From JAIYDJ01 sp031400505 (GTDB lineage: Bacteria > Pseudomonadota > Alphaproteobacteria > Rhodobacterales > Rhodobacteraceae), in assembly GCA_031400505.1 (NCBI GenBank), contig JANNPZ010000032.1:6704-70703 (forward strand): DNA of 64,000 nucleotides. Direction: 5' to 3'. Made by a program: the position numbers and the translations under genes. Under the pieces are notes generated by a model. That model searched no databases. It was not told the origin of the DNA and saw nothing but the letters and a program-made list of their open reading frames with translations. Positions 1 through 6,743 of this stretch are shown here, piece by piece. Numbering within the stretch: position 1 is the stretch's first letter; each line of letters opens with the position of its first letter.

Positions 1-177
1 CAGGAAAGTGCCTGCGGCTGGTGCAAGGACCGCTGGGGGCTCTCCTGGCAGATCACGCCCCGCACCCTGACCGAGGCGATGGCCGCCGGGGGCGAAGAGG
101 CAAAGCGTGCTTTCGTGGCGATGATGGAAATGGGCAAGATCGACGTGGCAAAGATCGAGGCGGCACGGCGGGGGTGA
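1..177 (+). CDS. VOC-family (PhnB/glyoxalase-like) protein, C-terminal fragment
   Basis: The reading frame is open from the window edge to TGA at 175-177 and encodes the last 58 residues of a protein whose start lies outside. The segment ACGWCKDRWGLSWQI followed by a helix ending in AMMEMGKIDVAKIEAA resembles the C-terminus of the PhnB/3-demethylubiquinone-9 3-methyltransferase-like branch of the vicinal-oxygen-chelate superfamily, where similar 'CGW.KD..G.SWQ' text is common. The substrate cannot be inferred. It runs toward rpsU, which is on the other strand. The family call rests on this short tail only. Confidence 0.65.
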   Translation, partial: QESACGWCKDRWGLSWQITPRTLTEAMAAGGEEAKRAFVAMMEMGKIDVAKIEAARRG

Positions 178-390
178 ACCCCGCTCTGCGGATGCCCCAC
201 AGGGTTGCGCCGGACCGCCGGGTGGGCGCTTCAAGAGCGGTTCTGGGCGGTTTATGGTGCGGTTTGCCTCCCCCGGAGTTCTGTGCGGAACGGGTGAGGA
301 GCGCCCGCCCCAGGGGGCGGTCGGGCGCTGCCCGGCGGCGCCAATGCGCCTTGATTCCGGGCGGAAGGAAGTGAAAGGCGCTGCAAAACG

Positions 391-420
391 AAAAACCCCC
401 GGCCTTCTCGGACGGGGGTT
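391..420 (-). terminator. Rho-independent terminator of rpsU
   Basis: Read on the minus strand, AACCCCCG (413-420) pairs with CGGGGGTT (394-401), and the stem runs into a T-rich tail (391-395). It lies about 50 bases past the rpsU stop codon and points the right way. Nothing else convincing was seen between 178 and 469. Confidence 0.8.
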
Positions 421-469
421 GATCGGATGAGGCGCTTCATACAGACGCACCCCCAGTGTCGCGGATCGG

Positions 470-676
470 CTAGAGGCCGCCCTCACGCTGAAGCTTTTTC
501 CTTGCGAGTTTCCTCGCACGGCGAACGGCTTCGGCTTGCTCGCGCGCTTTCTTGACGGAGGGTTTCTCGAAATGCTGCTTGAGCTTCATTTCGCGGAACA
601 CGCCTTCGCGCTGCAGCTTTTTCTTGAGGGCCCGGAGGGCCTGTTCGACGTTATTGTCGCGTACGCTGACCTGCAT
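470..676 (-). CDS. rpsU: 30S ribosomal protein S21
   Basis: This 68-residue, strongly basic protein matches bacterial bS21 along its length. It opens with MQVSVRDNNVEQALRALKKK and ends in an Arg/Lys-rich helix (RRARKLARKKLQREGGL). S21 joins the small subunit late, near the 16S 3' end, and helps initiation. The start is preceded by the Shine-Dalgarno-like AAAGGTGG. A promoter-like pair (TTGTCA, 17 bases, TATGCG) lies upstream and a terminator downstream, so it is probably a single-gene unit. It is divergent from coq9, an order common in Rhodobacteraceae. Confidence 0.97.
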   Translation of the reverse strand: MQVSVRDNNVEQALRALKKKLQREGVFREMKLKQHFEKPSVKKAREQAEAVRRARKLARKKLQREGGL

Positions 677-730
677 GTGGTTTTCACCACCTTTCTAAGT
701 TTGAGTTGCACTATATGTGCAGGCTAGGGC

Positions 731-759
731 CGCATAGCAAAACGCACAGCGGTTGACAA
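731..759 (-). promoter_or_regulatory. Predicted sigma-70 promoter of rpsU
   Basis: On the minus strand TTGTCA (754-759) and TATGCG (731-736) are separated by exactly 17 bases. This predicts transcription starting near 724 and a 48-base leader. The leader would begin with the inverted repeat TGCAC-TATAT-GTGCA (707-721), which could fold at the 5' end of the mRNA. Assigned by sequence similarity only. Confidence 0.5.
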
Positions 760-780
760 GCCGGGCGAACGGAGGCGGAC

Positions 781-1467
781 ATGCAGGGCGAAAACGGGGT
801 GGATCAGGCAAAAGACCGGCTGCTGGATGCGGTTTTGCCGCATGTGGCCTTCGACGGGTGGTCCGAGGTCAGCTTTCGTGCGGGCATCGCCGATTCGGGT
901 GTTGCGCCGGGGTTGGCCCGGGCGCTGTTTGCGCGCGGTGGCGTTGACCTTGCATTGGCCTATCATCAACGGGGTGACGTTGCGATGACCGCAGCACTGG
1001 CAGAGCGGGACCTTGGCAGCCTGCGCTTCCGCGAGCGCGTGACACTGGCGGTGCGCCTGCGGCTGGAGGCTGTTTCGGATCGCGAGGCGGTGCGGCGGGG
1101 GGCGGCGCTGTTTGCGCTGCCACAGCATGCAGCGGACGGGGCCAAGGCTGTCTGGAGCACGGCGAATGCAATCTGGGTGGCGCTGGGCGACACGAGCACC
1201 GACATCAACTGGTATACCAAGCGGGCAACACTGTCGGCGGTTTACGGCGCGACGGTGCTTTACTGGCTGGGCGATGACAGCGAGGATCGCGCGGCGACAT
1301 GGGCGTTTCTGGACCGGCGGATCGAAAATGTGATGGCCTTCGAGAAGGTGAAGTCACGGTTTCGCAACAATCCCTTGGCGCGCGCGTTGGCGGAGGGTCC
1401 GTTGAAAGGTTTTGGAAAGGTGCGTATGCCGAAGGTGCCGCAGGATTTGCCGGGGCGCGGGTATTGA
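781..1467 (+). CDS. COQ9 family protein (ubiquinone biosynthesis)
   Basis: A 228-residue protein that follows the COQ9/TetR-like fold pattern: an N-terminal helical part (KDRLLDAVLPHVAFDGWSEV) and the C-terminal COQ9 signature region with STDINWYTKRATLSAVYGAT and YWLGDDSEDRAATWAFLDRR. COQ9 proteins bind isoprenoid lipids and present ubiquinone intermediates to hydroxylases; in bacteria the role is inferred from the eukaryotic family. GGAGG at 771-775 sits five bases before the ATG. The gene ends 10 bases before the quinone oxidoreductase, so the two are probably cotranscribed, which suits a quinone-related function. Confidence 0.9.
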   Translation: MQGENGVDQAKDRLLDAVLPHVAFDGWSEVSFRAGIADSGVAPGLARALFARGGVDLALAYHQRGDVAMTAALAERDLGSLRFRERVTLAVRLRLEAVSDREAVRRGAALFALPQHAADGAKAVWSTANAIWVALGDTSTDINWYTKRATLSAVYGATVLYWLGDDSEDRAATWAFLDRRIENVMAFEKVKSRFRNNPLARALAEGPLKGFGKVRMPKVPQDLPGRGY

Positions 1468-1477
1468 GGAGACGGCC

Positions 1478-2470
1478 ATGAAATTGGCAGGCAGCATGTT
1501 GGCGATGGAGATATCGACCTTCGGTGCGCCGGATGTGCTGAAGCCGGTTTCGGTGCCGGTGCCGGTGCCGGGGCATGGGCAGATCGTCATCCGGGTAGCC
1601 TATGCCGGGGTCAACCGGCCCGATGCGCTGCAACGCGCCGGGGCCTATGCGCCGCCTGCGAATGCGTCAGCCTTGCCGGGGCTGGAGGCGTCGGGCACCG
1701 TGGTGGCGATGGGGCCGGGGGCCACACGCTGGCAGATCGGGGACCGGGTTTGCGCGCTGTTGCCAGGCGGCGGCTATGCTGAATATGCGGCTTGTCCCGC
1801 CAGTCACGCCCTGCCCATTCCAGATGGCATGGGGCTGCGCGAGGCGGCCTGTCTGCCCGAGACATGTTTCACCGTCTGGTCGAACATGGTGTTGCGCGGC
1901 GGGTTGAAGGCAGGCGAGCGGTTCCTGGTGCATGGCGGCACATCGGGCATCGGCACGACAGCGATCCAGATTGCCCATGCGCTAGGCGCGCGGGTGTTCG
2001 CAACCGCAGGGTCGGACGAGAAGGCGCGGATCTGCGAGGGGTTGGGGGCAGAGCGCGGGATCAACTATCGGTCCGAGGATTTTGTCGAGATTGTCCGGGC
2101 GGCGGGCGGTGCGGATCTGATCCTGGACATGGTCGGGGGTCCCTACCTGCCGCGCAACGTCAAGGCCCTGGTCGATGACGGGCGCCTCGTGCAGATCGCG
2201 TTCCTGCAGGGGGCGAAGGTGGAGTTGAACTTTGCCGAGGTGATGATGCGGCGGCTGACCATCACCGGGTCCACGCTGCGCCCGCAGTCTGACACCGCCA
2301 AGGCGCGCTATGCCGCAGATGTCGAGGCCCATGTCTGGCCGATGATCGCTGTGGGCAAGGTCAAAGTGGTGCTGGACAGTGAATTTGCGCTGTCCGAAGC
2401 CCCGGCAGCGCATTGGCGAATCGAGGCACCGGGCCATGTCGGCAAGATCGTGCTGAAGGTCGAGCAGTAG
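1478..2470 (+). CDS. NAD(P)H-quinone oxidoreductase, PIG3-type zinc-independent MDR
   Basis: A 330-residue medium-chain dehydrogenase/reductase. The N-terminal GroES-like half contains GVNRPDALQRAGAYAPP, characteristic of PIG3-type quinone oxidoreductases. The Rossmann half has VHGGTSGIGTTAIQIAHALG and then FATAGSDEKARICEGLGAE for NADPH binding. No catalytic or structural zinc cysteine cluster is seen, which separates it from alcohol dehydrogenases. I chose ATG 1478 because GAGGAGA lies just upstream; the frame stays open further 5' but overlaps coq9. The enzyme presumably reduces quinones in the cytosol using NADPH. Confidence 0.88.
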   Translation: MKLAGSMLAMEISTFGAPDVLKPVSVPVPVPGHGQIVIRVAYAGVNRPDALQRAGAYAPPANASALPGLEASGTVVAMGPGATRWQIGDRVCALLPGGGYAEYAACPASHALPIPDGMGLREAACLPETCFTVWSNMVLRGGLKAGERFLVHGGTSGIGTTAIQIAHALGARVFATAGSDEKARICEGLGAERGINYRSEDFVEIVRAAGGADLILDMVGGPYLPRNVKALVDDGRLVQIAFLQGAKVELNFAEVMMRRLTITGSTLRPQSDTAKARYAADVEAHVWPMIAVGKVKVVLDSEFALSEAPAAHWRIEAPGHVGKIVLKVEQ

Positions 2471-2591
2471 GGTACGGCCCTGCTTGGGGAGTCGGACGGC
2501 GGATGACGCAGACCGATGCCGGGCCTGTTGATCCGGTCTTTGACCGGGATTACCCCCGCCGCGCGCAAGCCTGCGAAGTGGGCTGCAGGCT

Positions 2592-3098
2592 TTACTTCAG
2601 CAAGTCCGCAGCGGCGTCTATCCCGGCCTGGGCGCAAAGCTCGTCCTCGTCACCGCTGGCACCGCTGACGCCGATGCCGCCAATCGGAACGCCGTCAACC
2701 ACGATCGGCAGGCCGCCGGGGAAGGCGACCAGACCGGGCACGAGCGCAATGCCCGGCAGGTCTGCGCCAACGCCATCCTTCGCGTCGCCATAGGACAGCG
2801 TTTCGAAGTTGCGGGTCGTGTTGTTGAACAGGGCGACCGTTCTGGCCTTGTTCGTAGCGATCGCTTCACAAGCCTTGCACGCCCCGTCCTGCCGGTTCAC
2901 GAGGATCGTGTTTCCGCCATTGTCCACGATGACGACGTTGATTGGCATGTATTTGGTGGCGACCTGATGTGCTAGGCAAGCCTGCGCCATGACCTGTGCT
3001 GTTGCAAGGTCAAGGACCGGGTGCCGGTCCAGCGCAACTGCGGATTGTGCCGAAAACGAGGCCACGGTCAAAGCCATAACTCCCAAAACTCGTTTCAT
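2592..3098 (-). CDS. Secreted GlcG/HbpS-like (DUF336) haem-binding-family protein
   Basis: A 168-residue protein with a signal peptide (about residues 1-22, ending SAVALDR) and a single GlcG/HbpS domain. Typical family text includes NVVIVDNGGNTILVNRQDGA, KARTVALFNNTT, FPGGLPIVVDGVPIGGIGVSG and the C-terminal CAQAGIDAA. Members bind haem or small ligands; the exact ligand here is unknown. A strong Shine-Dalgarno (GGGAGGAGG) precedes the ATG. Cys 41 and the CKAC motif may form disulphides in the periplasm. The upstream region is rich in inverted repeats (see 3099-3463). The family is well supported, the function is not. Confidence 0.85.
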   Translation of the reverse strand: MKRVLGVMALTVASFSAQSAVALDRHPVLDLATAQVMAQACLAHQVATKYMPINVVIVDNGGNTILVNRQDGACKACEAIATNKARTVALFNNTTRNFETLSYGDAKDGVGADLPGIALVPGLVAFPGGLPIVVDGVPIGGIGVSGASGDEDELCAQAGIDAAADLLK

Positions 3099-3463
3099 TC
3101 AGCCTCCTCCCTGAGATCTGCGCATAAGCGCAAATTGAAGATGAATGCGGTTCGAACCTCAAATTAACGATTCGTTAGGGAATTCAGTGAATATCCACGC
3201 ATTATCGCGCCTTTCTGATGTGGGTACATCAGGAATTCCCTGAAAAAACCGCCTGTTGGCCCGGATTTCGCCCCCGCCAAGACAATTGGAACAGGTGGCC
3301 GAAGTGGCTGCGGCGCCGCGTTGCTGCGGCTCGACTTTACGCCAAGGACCGATCTTTTCGTGTGGCCATCTGCGAAAACGGTCGCGCTCGACAACTCTGC
3401 GGTGTGCTGCAGTCCAAGTTGACAGCACGAGATGACAGCACGAAAAGCTTGTCGAAACGCAAC
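3099..3463. other. 365-bp intergenic region rich in inverted repeats, upstream of the HbpS-like gene
   Basis: No credible gene is seen. Between 3119 and 3243, five dyads lie close together: TGCGC-ATAA-GCGCA (3119-3132), GGTTCGAACC (3149-3158), TAACGA-T-TCGTTA (3165-3177), CTGATGT-GGGT-ACATCAG (3215-3232) and TCAGG-AATTC-CCTGA (3229-3243). This part is more A+T-rich than its surroundings. It must contain the promoter of the minus-strand HbpS-like gene, so some of the dyads may be operators. From about 3250 to 3463 I see nothing recognisable. Confidence 0.5.
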
Positions 3464-4099
3464 CTAGCGGACGGCGTCGAGGCCGGCGTCAGATAAGGTG
3501 CAATCGCGGATCACGTCCGGGCCGCAGCGGCGGGGGGACAGGTCTTTGGACAGACAGATGCGGACTTCCTGGATCATGCCGCTTTGGCAGGTGACGGTAA
3601 CCTGATCGCGCGCAAGCTGCGGGTTGCTTTCCAGAAACGCGCCTTCGATGACCTCTGCTGGCACTTCGAGGTCCTTGGAGATCTTGGCAAAGACCGGCGG
3701 AATGGTCACCCCGGCATAGGCACGGCGCATCAGACCGTAATAGTCGAGGGCGGGCAGATCGGTGCAGCGGCCATGCTTTTTCCATTGATACCACGCAAGG
3801 CCCGACCCGCCCATGATGTCGGCCATGGCGTCGGATGCGCTGCGGGACGGGTCGCGCTGTGTGGTCCGGCAGTAGCTCGGCCAGCCGTCTTCAAACTGCG
3901 GCCAAAGCCCGTGCAGGGTAAAGGTCAGCCCACGCCCGGCGTCGCATTGCGGATCGCGGCGGTCGTCGCCGATCTGCGCGCACCAGTTGGCCGACCATGA
4001 GAGCGCCATCACATAATAGTCGAAATCGCCCGCGGGGTCGCCTTCGGCGAGGGCGGGAAGGGGCAGGCTCAGGCAGGCCAGCAGGGCGAGGGTGCGCAT
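3464..4099 (-). CDS. Periplasmic ribonuclease T2 family protein
   Basis: A 211-residue protein with a signal peptide (MRTLALLACLSLPLPALAEG) and both RNase T2 active-site blocks: CAS I as LTFTLHGLWPQ and CAS II as WYQWKKHGRC. RNase T2 enzymes cut single-stranded RNA to 2',3'-cyclic phosphates in the periplasm. In CAS II a Gln stands where the classical enzymes have a Glu (HEWxKHG), while the Lys and His remain. ATG 4099 is preferred over GTG 4105, because AGGAGG at 4109-4114 is nine bases from the ATG but only three from the GTG. Several cysteines fit the disulphide-rich fold. Confidence 0.88.
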   Translation of the reverse strand: MRTLALLACLSLPLPALAEGDPAGDFDYYVMALSWSANWCAQIGDDRRDPQCDAGRGLTFTLHGLWPQFEDGWPSYCRTTQRDPSRSASDAMADIMGGSGLAWYQWKKHGRCTDLPALDYYGLMRRAYAGVTIPPVFAKISKDLEVPAEVIEGAFLESNPQLARDQVTVTCQSGMIQEVRICLSKDLSPRRCGPDVIRDCTLSDAGLDAVR

Positions 4100-4221
4100 T
4101 TTCACTTTCCTCCTATCACAAAGGGGACTATACGACGGTCAATTCCCGAAAACGAGACGATCCGCGGCCCAGGTCGCAGCCGTTTTCCCGGCCCGGGAGA
4201 GATTTGTAAAGGAGTGATCCG

Positions 4222-4974
4222 ATGAGCCGCCCTCTGATGTCGAAAGCCACGGCTGTCTGGCTGGTTGACAACACCACGCTGAACTTTCGCCAGATCGCCG
4301 ATTTCTGCGGGATGCATGAGCTGGAAGTGCAGGGGATTGCCGATGGTGATGTGGCGACGGGGGTGAAGGGGTTCGATCCGGTCGGCAACAACCAGTTGGA
4401 GCAGATCGAGATCGACCGCGCGCAGGCCGATCCGTTGTACAAGATGAAGCTGAAGTTCAACCCGTCTGCGGTGGGCGAGGAAAAACGGCGCGGTCCGCGC
4501 TACACGCCCTTGTCCAAGCGGCAGGACCGCCCGGCCGCGATCCTGTGGCTGGTGAAATTTCACCCGGAACTGTCGGATGGTGCGGTGGGCAAGCTGGTCG
4601 GGACGACGAAGCCCACGATCCAGTCGATCCGCAGTCGCAGCCACTGGAACATCAACAACATCACGCCGATCGATCCGGTAGCGCTGGGGCTGTGCCGGCA
4701 ATCGGAACTGGACAGCGCGGTGCAGGCGGCTGTGCGCAAGAAGGCGGCGGGGAGTGTTGTCATGAGCGATGACGAGCGCCGCAAACTGGTGTCGACCGAG
4801 CAGTCCCTGGGCATGGATGTCGCGCCGAAGATGTCGGATGATGCGCCGGTCTTTGCCGGGTTCGCGCCTGCCGAGCATGAGGAAAAGGCGTCTGATTTCT
4901 CGGATGCCGAGAGTTTTTTCAACCTTCCGGATGCCGAAGACGACGAGGACGAAGACGCAGGGCCGCGTCGCTAG
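4222..4974 (+). CDS. trcR: DUF1013 cell-cycle transcriptional regulator TrcR
   Basis: A 250-residue protein carrying the DUF1013 domain: MSKATAVWLVDNTTLNFRQI, then DFCGMHELEVQGIADGDVA, and a second helical block PAAILWLVKFHPELSDGAVG with KLVGTTKPTIQSIRSRSHWN, which looks like a helix-turn-helix. The family is confined to alphaproteobacteria and is annotated as the cell-cycle regulator TrcR by analogy with Caulobacter-related work. The acidic tail (residues about 215-250, DAEDDEDEDAG) is low complexity. AAGGAG lies nine bases before the ATG. It stands alone and is followed by hairpin element copy 1. Confidence 0.85.
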   Translation: MSRPLMSKATAVWLVDNTTLNFRQIADFCGMHELEVQGIADGDVATGVKGFDPVGNNQLEQIEIDRAQADPLYKMKLKFNPSAVGEEKRRGPRYTPLSKRQDRPAAILWLVKFHPELSDGAVGKLVGTTKPTIQSIRSRSHWNINNITPIDPVALGLCRQSELDSAVQAAVRKKAAGSVVMSDDERRKLVSTEQSLGMDVAPKMSDDAPVFAGFAPAEHEEKASDFSDAESFFNLPDAEDDEDEDAGPRR

Positions 4975-5037
4975 AAAGCCGGCTGCCCTGCGCAGGATTT
5001 CTCCACAACGTTTTTGCGCAGGTTTTTTTGGCGGTCG

Positions 5038-5090
5038 CCGGGGGTTTCACACCCCCGGACCCCCGTGGGATATTTGCGCCAAGATGAATT
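5038..5090 (+). repeat. Hairpin plus conserved tail element, copy 1
   Basis: A perfect stem CCGGGGGT (5038-5045) / ACCCCCGG (5051-5058) is followed by a tail containing GGGATATTT and CGCCAAGATGAAT. Nearly the same arrangement occurs on the minus strand at 8539-8583. Both copies lie behind a gene, in the gene's own direction (here trcR), so a terminator-like role is plausible. The T-run is too short for a classical intrinsic terminator. From memory, similar text is frequent between genes in Rhodobacteraceae. Confidence 0.6.
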
Positions 5091-5116
5091 GGGCGCAGGT
5101 CTCTGTGGCCGGATTG

Positions 5117-5716
5117 TCAGAATGCCTTGCGGGACCGGATTGCCGCGCTGATTGTGCCGTCGTCAAGATAGTCCAGTTCGCCGCCAATCGGCACGCCTTG
5201 GGCAAGCGACGTGACGGGGATGCCGGTGATGCTGAGCGCTTCGGCGATGTAATGTGCCGTGGTCTGCCCATCGACGGTCGCATTCAGAGCCAGGATCACT
5301 TCGCGGATGCCTTCATCACCGATCCGGTCGATCAGGCGCGGGATGCGCAATTCGTCCGGTCCGATTGCGTCGAGCGCCGACAACGTGCCGCCCAGCACGT
5401 GATAGCGGCCCTTGAAGGCGCCTGAACGTTCCAGCGCCCAAAGGTCTGCCACGTCTGCGACAACACAAAGCGTGCCGCCCGCGCGCGCATCATCGGCGCA
5501 GATCGGGCAGGTGTCCGCGGTGCCGATATTGCCGCAGGTCAGGCAATCGTGCGCGCTTGACGCCACCGTTGCCATGGCTTGCGCCAAAGGGGCCATCAGG
5601 GTGCTGCGTTTTTTCAGCAAGGTCAGCACGGCGCGGCGGGCAGAGCGGGGGCCAAGGCCCGGAAGGCGGGCCATAAGATCGATCAGGGCGTCGATGTCGC
5701 GGGGCGTTGCGGTCAT
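5117..5716 (-). CDS. recR: Recombination mediator protein RecR
   Basis: A 199-residue protein of normal RecR length. It has an N-terminal helix-hairpin-helix (LMARLPGLGPRSARRAV), a four-cysteine zinc finger (CLTCGNIGTADTCPIC), and a Toprim domain with VVADVADLWALERSGAFKG and ILALNATVDGQTTAHYI. RecR acts with RecO/RecF to load RecA on gapped DNA. Its ATG directly follows the ybaB stop codon with no intervening base, which indicates translational coupling. The ybaB-recR order is widely conserved, normally with dnaX just upstream. Confidence 0.96.
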   Translation of the reverse strand: MTATPRDIDALIDLMARLPGLGPRSARRAVLTLLKKRSTLMAPLAQAMATVASSAHDCLTCGNIGTADTCPICADDARAGGTLCVVADVADLWALERSGAFKGRYHVLGGTLSALDAIGPDELRIPRLIDRIGDEGIREVILALNATVDGQTTAHYIAEALSITGIPVTSLAQGVPIGGELDYLDDGTISAAIRSRKAF

Positions 5717-6061
5717 TCAGAACGGCAGCTTCATGCCGGCGGGCAGGCCCAGGCCTTCGGTCAGGCGGGCCATTTCTGCCTGCCCGCGCGCCGCCGCCCG
5801 GGTTTGGGCGTCACGGATGGCGGCAAGGATCAGGTCTTCGACCACCTCCTTTTCGGATGCCACCAGAATTGACGGGTCGATATCAAGGCTGATGACATCA
5901 CCCTTGGCGGTGACCTGCACTTTGACCAGCCCGGCCCCTGCTTCGCCCGTGACAACTGTTTGCGCGAGATCGTCTTGCAGTTTCGCCAGCTTGGCCTGCA
6001 TTTCGGTCGCTGCTTTCATCATTTTGGCCATGTCGCCAAGGCCACCCAGACCTTTCAGCAT
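5717..6061 (-). CDS. YbaB/EbfC family nucleoid-associated protein
   Basis: A 114-residue small DNA-binding protein. The N-terminal helix MLKGLGGLGDMAKMMKAATE and the central region VKVQVTAKGDVISLDIDPSI are typical of YbaB/EbfC, which forms dimers that bind DNA without strict sequence preference. I chose ATG 6061 rather than an in-frame start 60 bases upstream, because AAAGGAGAA precedes it and the family begins here. Its stop abuts recR. In most bacteria dnaX is immediately upstream; here dnaX ends 682 bases away. Confidence 0.93.
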   Translation of the reverse strand: MLKGLGGLGDMAKMMKAATEMQAKLAKLQDDLAQTVVTGEAGAGLVKVQVTAKGDVISLDIDPSILVASEKEVVEDLILAAIRDAQTRAAARGQAEMARLTEGLGLPAGMKLPF

Positions 6062-6743
6062 AAACCGTTCTCCTTTGGCATCCTGCAGTCTTATCGTAAG
6101 GGGCCTGTTGCACCACGACAAGAGGAAGCGGTTTGGCCCCCGGCGCGGCCTGTGCCTGCGCGCGGTCGAGGTGGCAGCATCCGGGGGCAGAAACGCTGGT
6201 GATCAAATCAGAAACAGGACACATCGCGCTGCATTAAACCGTGTCCCGAACCTGCATGTAGAGAAGCGGACCGCGAGATGTTGCTGCGCCTTGCATCCAT
6301 CACCGTCGCTGTGTCAGGCTTTCTGACCCCGGATCAAATTTGGCCCGCCGATCCGACGACCGACGATCCCTTGCTGTGGGGTGCAGCGCCCGGGTCGCGC
6401 GATCGTCGAACGGCAGAGCCGGATCGGGCAAACCCTGGCACGCAGGTGCTGCGGCGCCTGTCAGATCGCTGACCCTGCCTATGGGAGGCAAGAAATGACG
6501 GCAGACCGGAGATTTGCCGTGTCAGAAGACTAACGGCCCGAAAAATTCGTGCTGCGAGAGGCCGGGGTTTTGCCGATCGTGAGGGCCGCAGTTCCGGGGG
6601 GGGGGTGGACACGCGCGGTAGAGGGGCTGCATGACCCAATCGAGACTGCGGCCAGTTTACGCCGACCCGCCGGGCTCAGCCCATGGGCCTGCGAGAGATA
6701 GGGTCTGCGAATGTCTACCCCCGACGTTTTGCCCTGGCCTTGA
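6062..6743. other. 682-bp gap between dnaX and ybaB with no convincing gene
   Basis: The longer frames here read as low-quality, Arg/Pro-rich translations without family resemblance. One plus-strand frame (6278-6472, 64 codons) begins MLLRLASITVAVSGF, slightly like a signal peptide, but has only a weak ribosome site and a composition like random G+C-rich sequence, so I do not call it. A run of ten G occurs at 6596-6605. A strong Shine-Dalgarno followed by a 12-codon frame is listed separately. The ybaB-recR promoter presumably lies near 6062-6250. Confidence 0.5.
6495..6533 (+). other. Possible 12-residue mini-ORF behind a strong ribosome-binding site
   Basis: GGGAGG (6483-6488) is followed after six bases by ATG (6495) and 12 sense codons, MTADRRFAVSED, ending in TAA (6531-6533). 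The ribosome site is among the better ones in the window but the frame is tiny. It could be a leader peptide, the decayed start of a lost gene, or chance. No downstream plus-strand gene exists for it to regulate. Confidence 0.2.

Noticed and set aside
3141..3165. GGTTCGAACC as a tRNA T-loop
   Set aside because: The flanking bases do not pair as a T-stem, and no acceptor or anticodon arm is present upstream.
3149..3260. Inverted repeats as ends of an insertion sequence or attachment site
   Set aside because: No transposase or integrase is nearby and the repeats do not flank a common segment or target duplication.
6278..6472. 64-codon plus-strand frame with a signal-like start
   Set aside because: Weak ribosome site, no family resemblance, and composition like random G+C-rich DNA after the first 20 residues.
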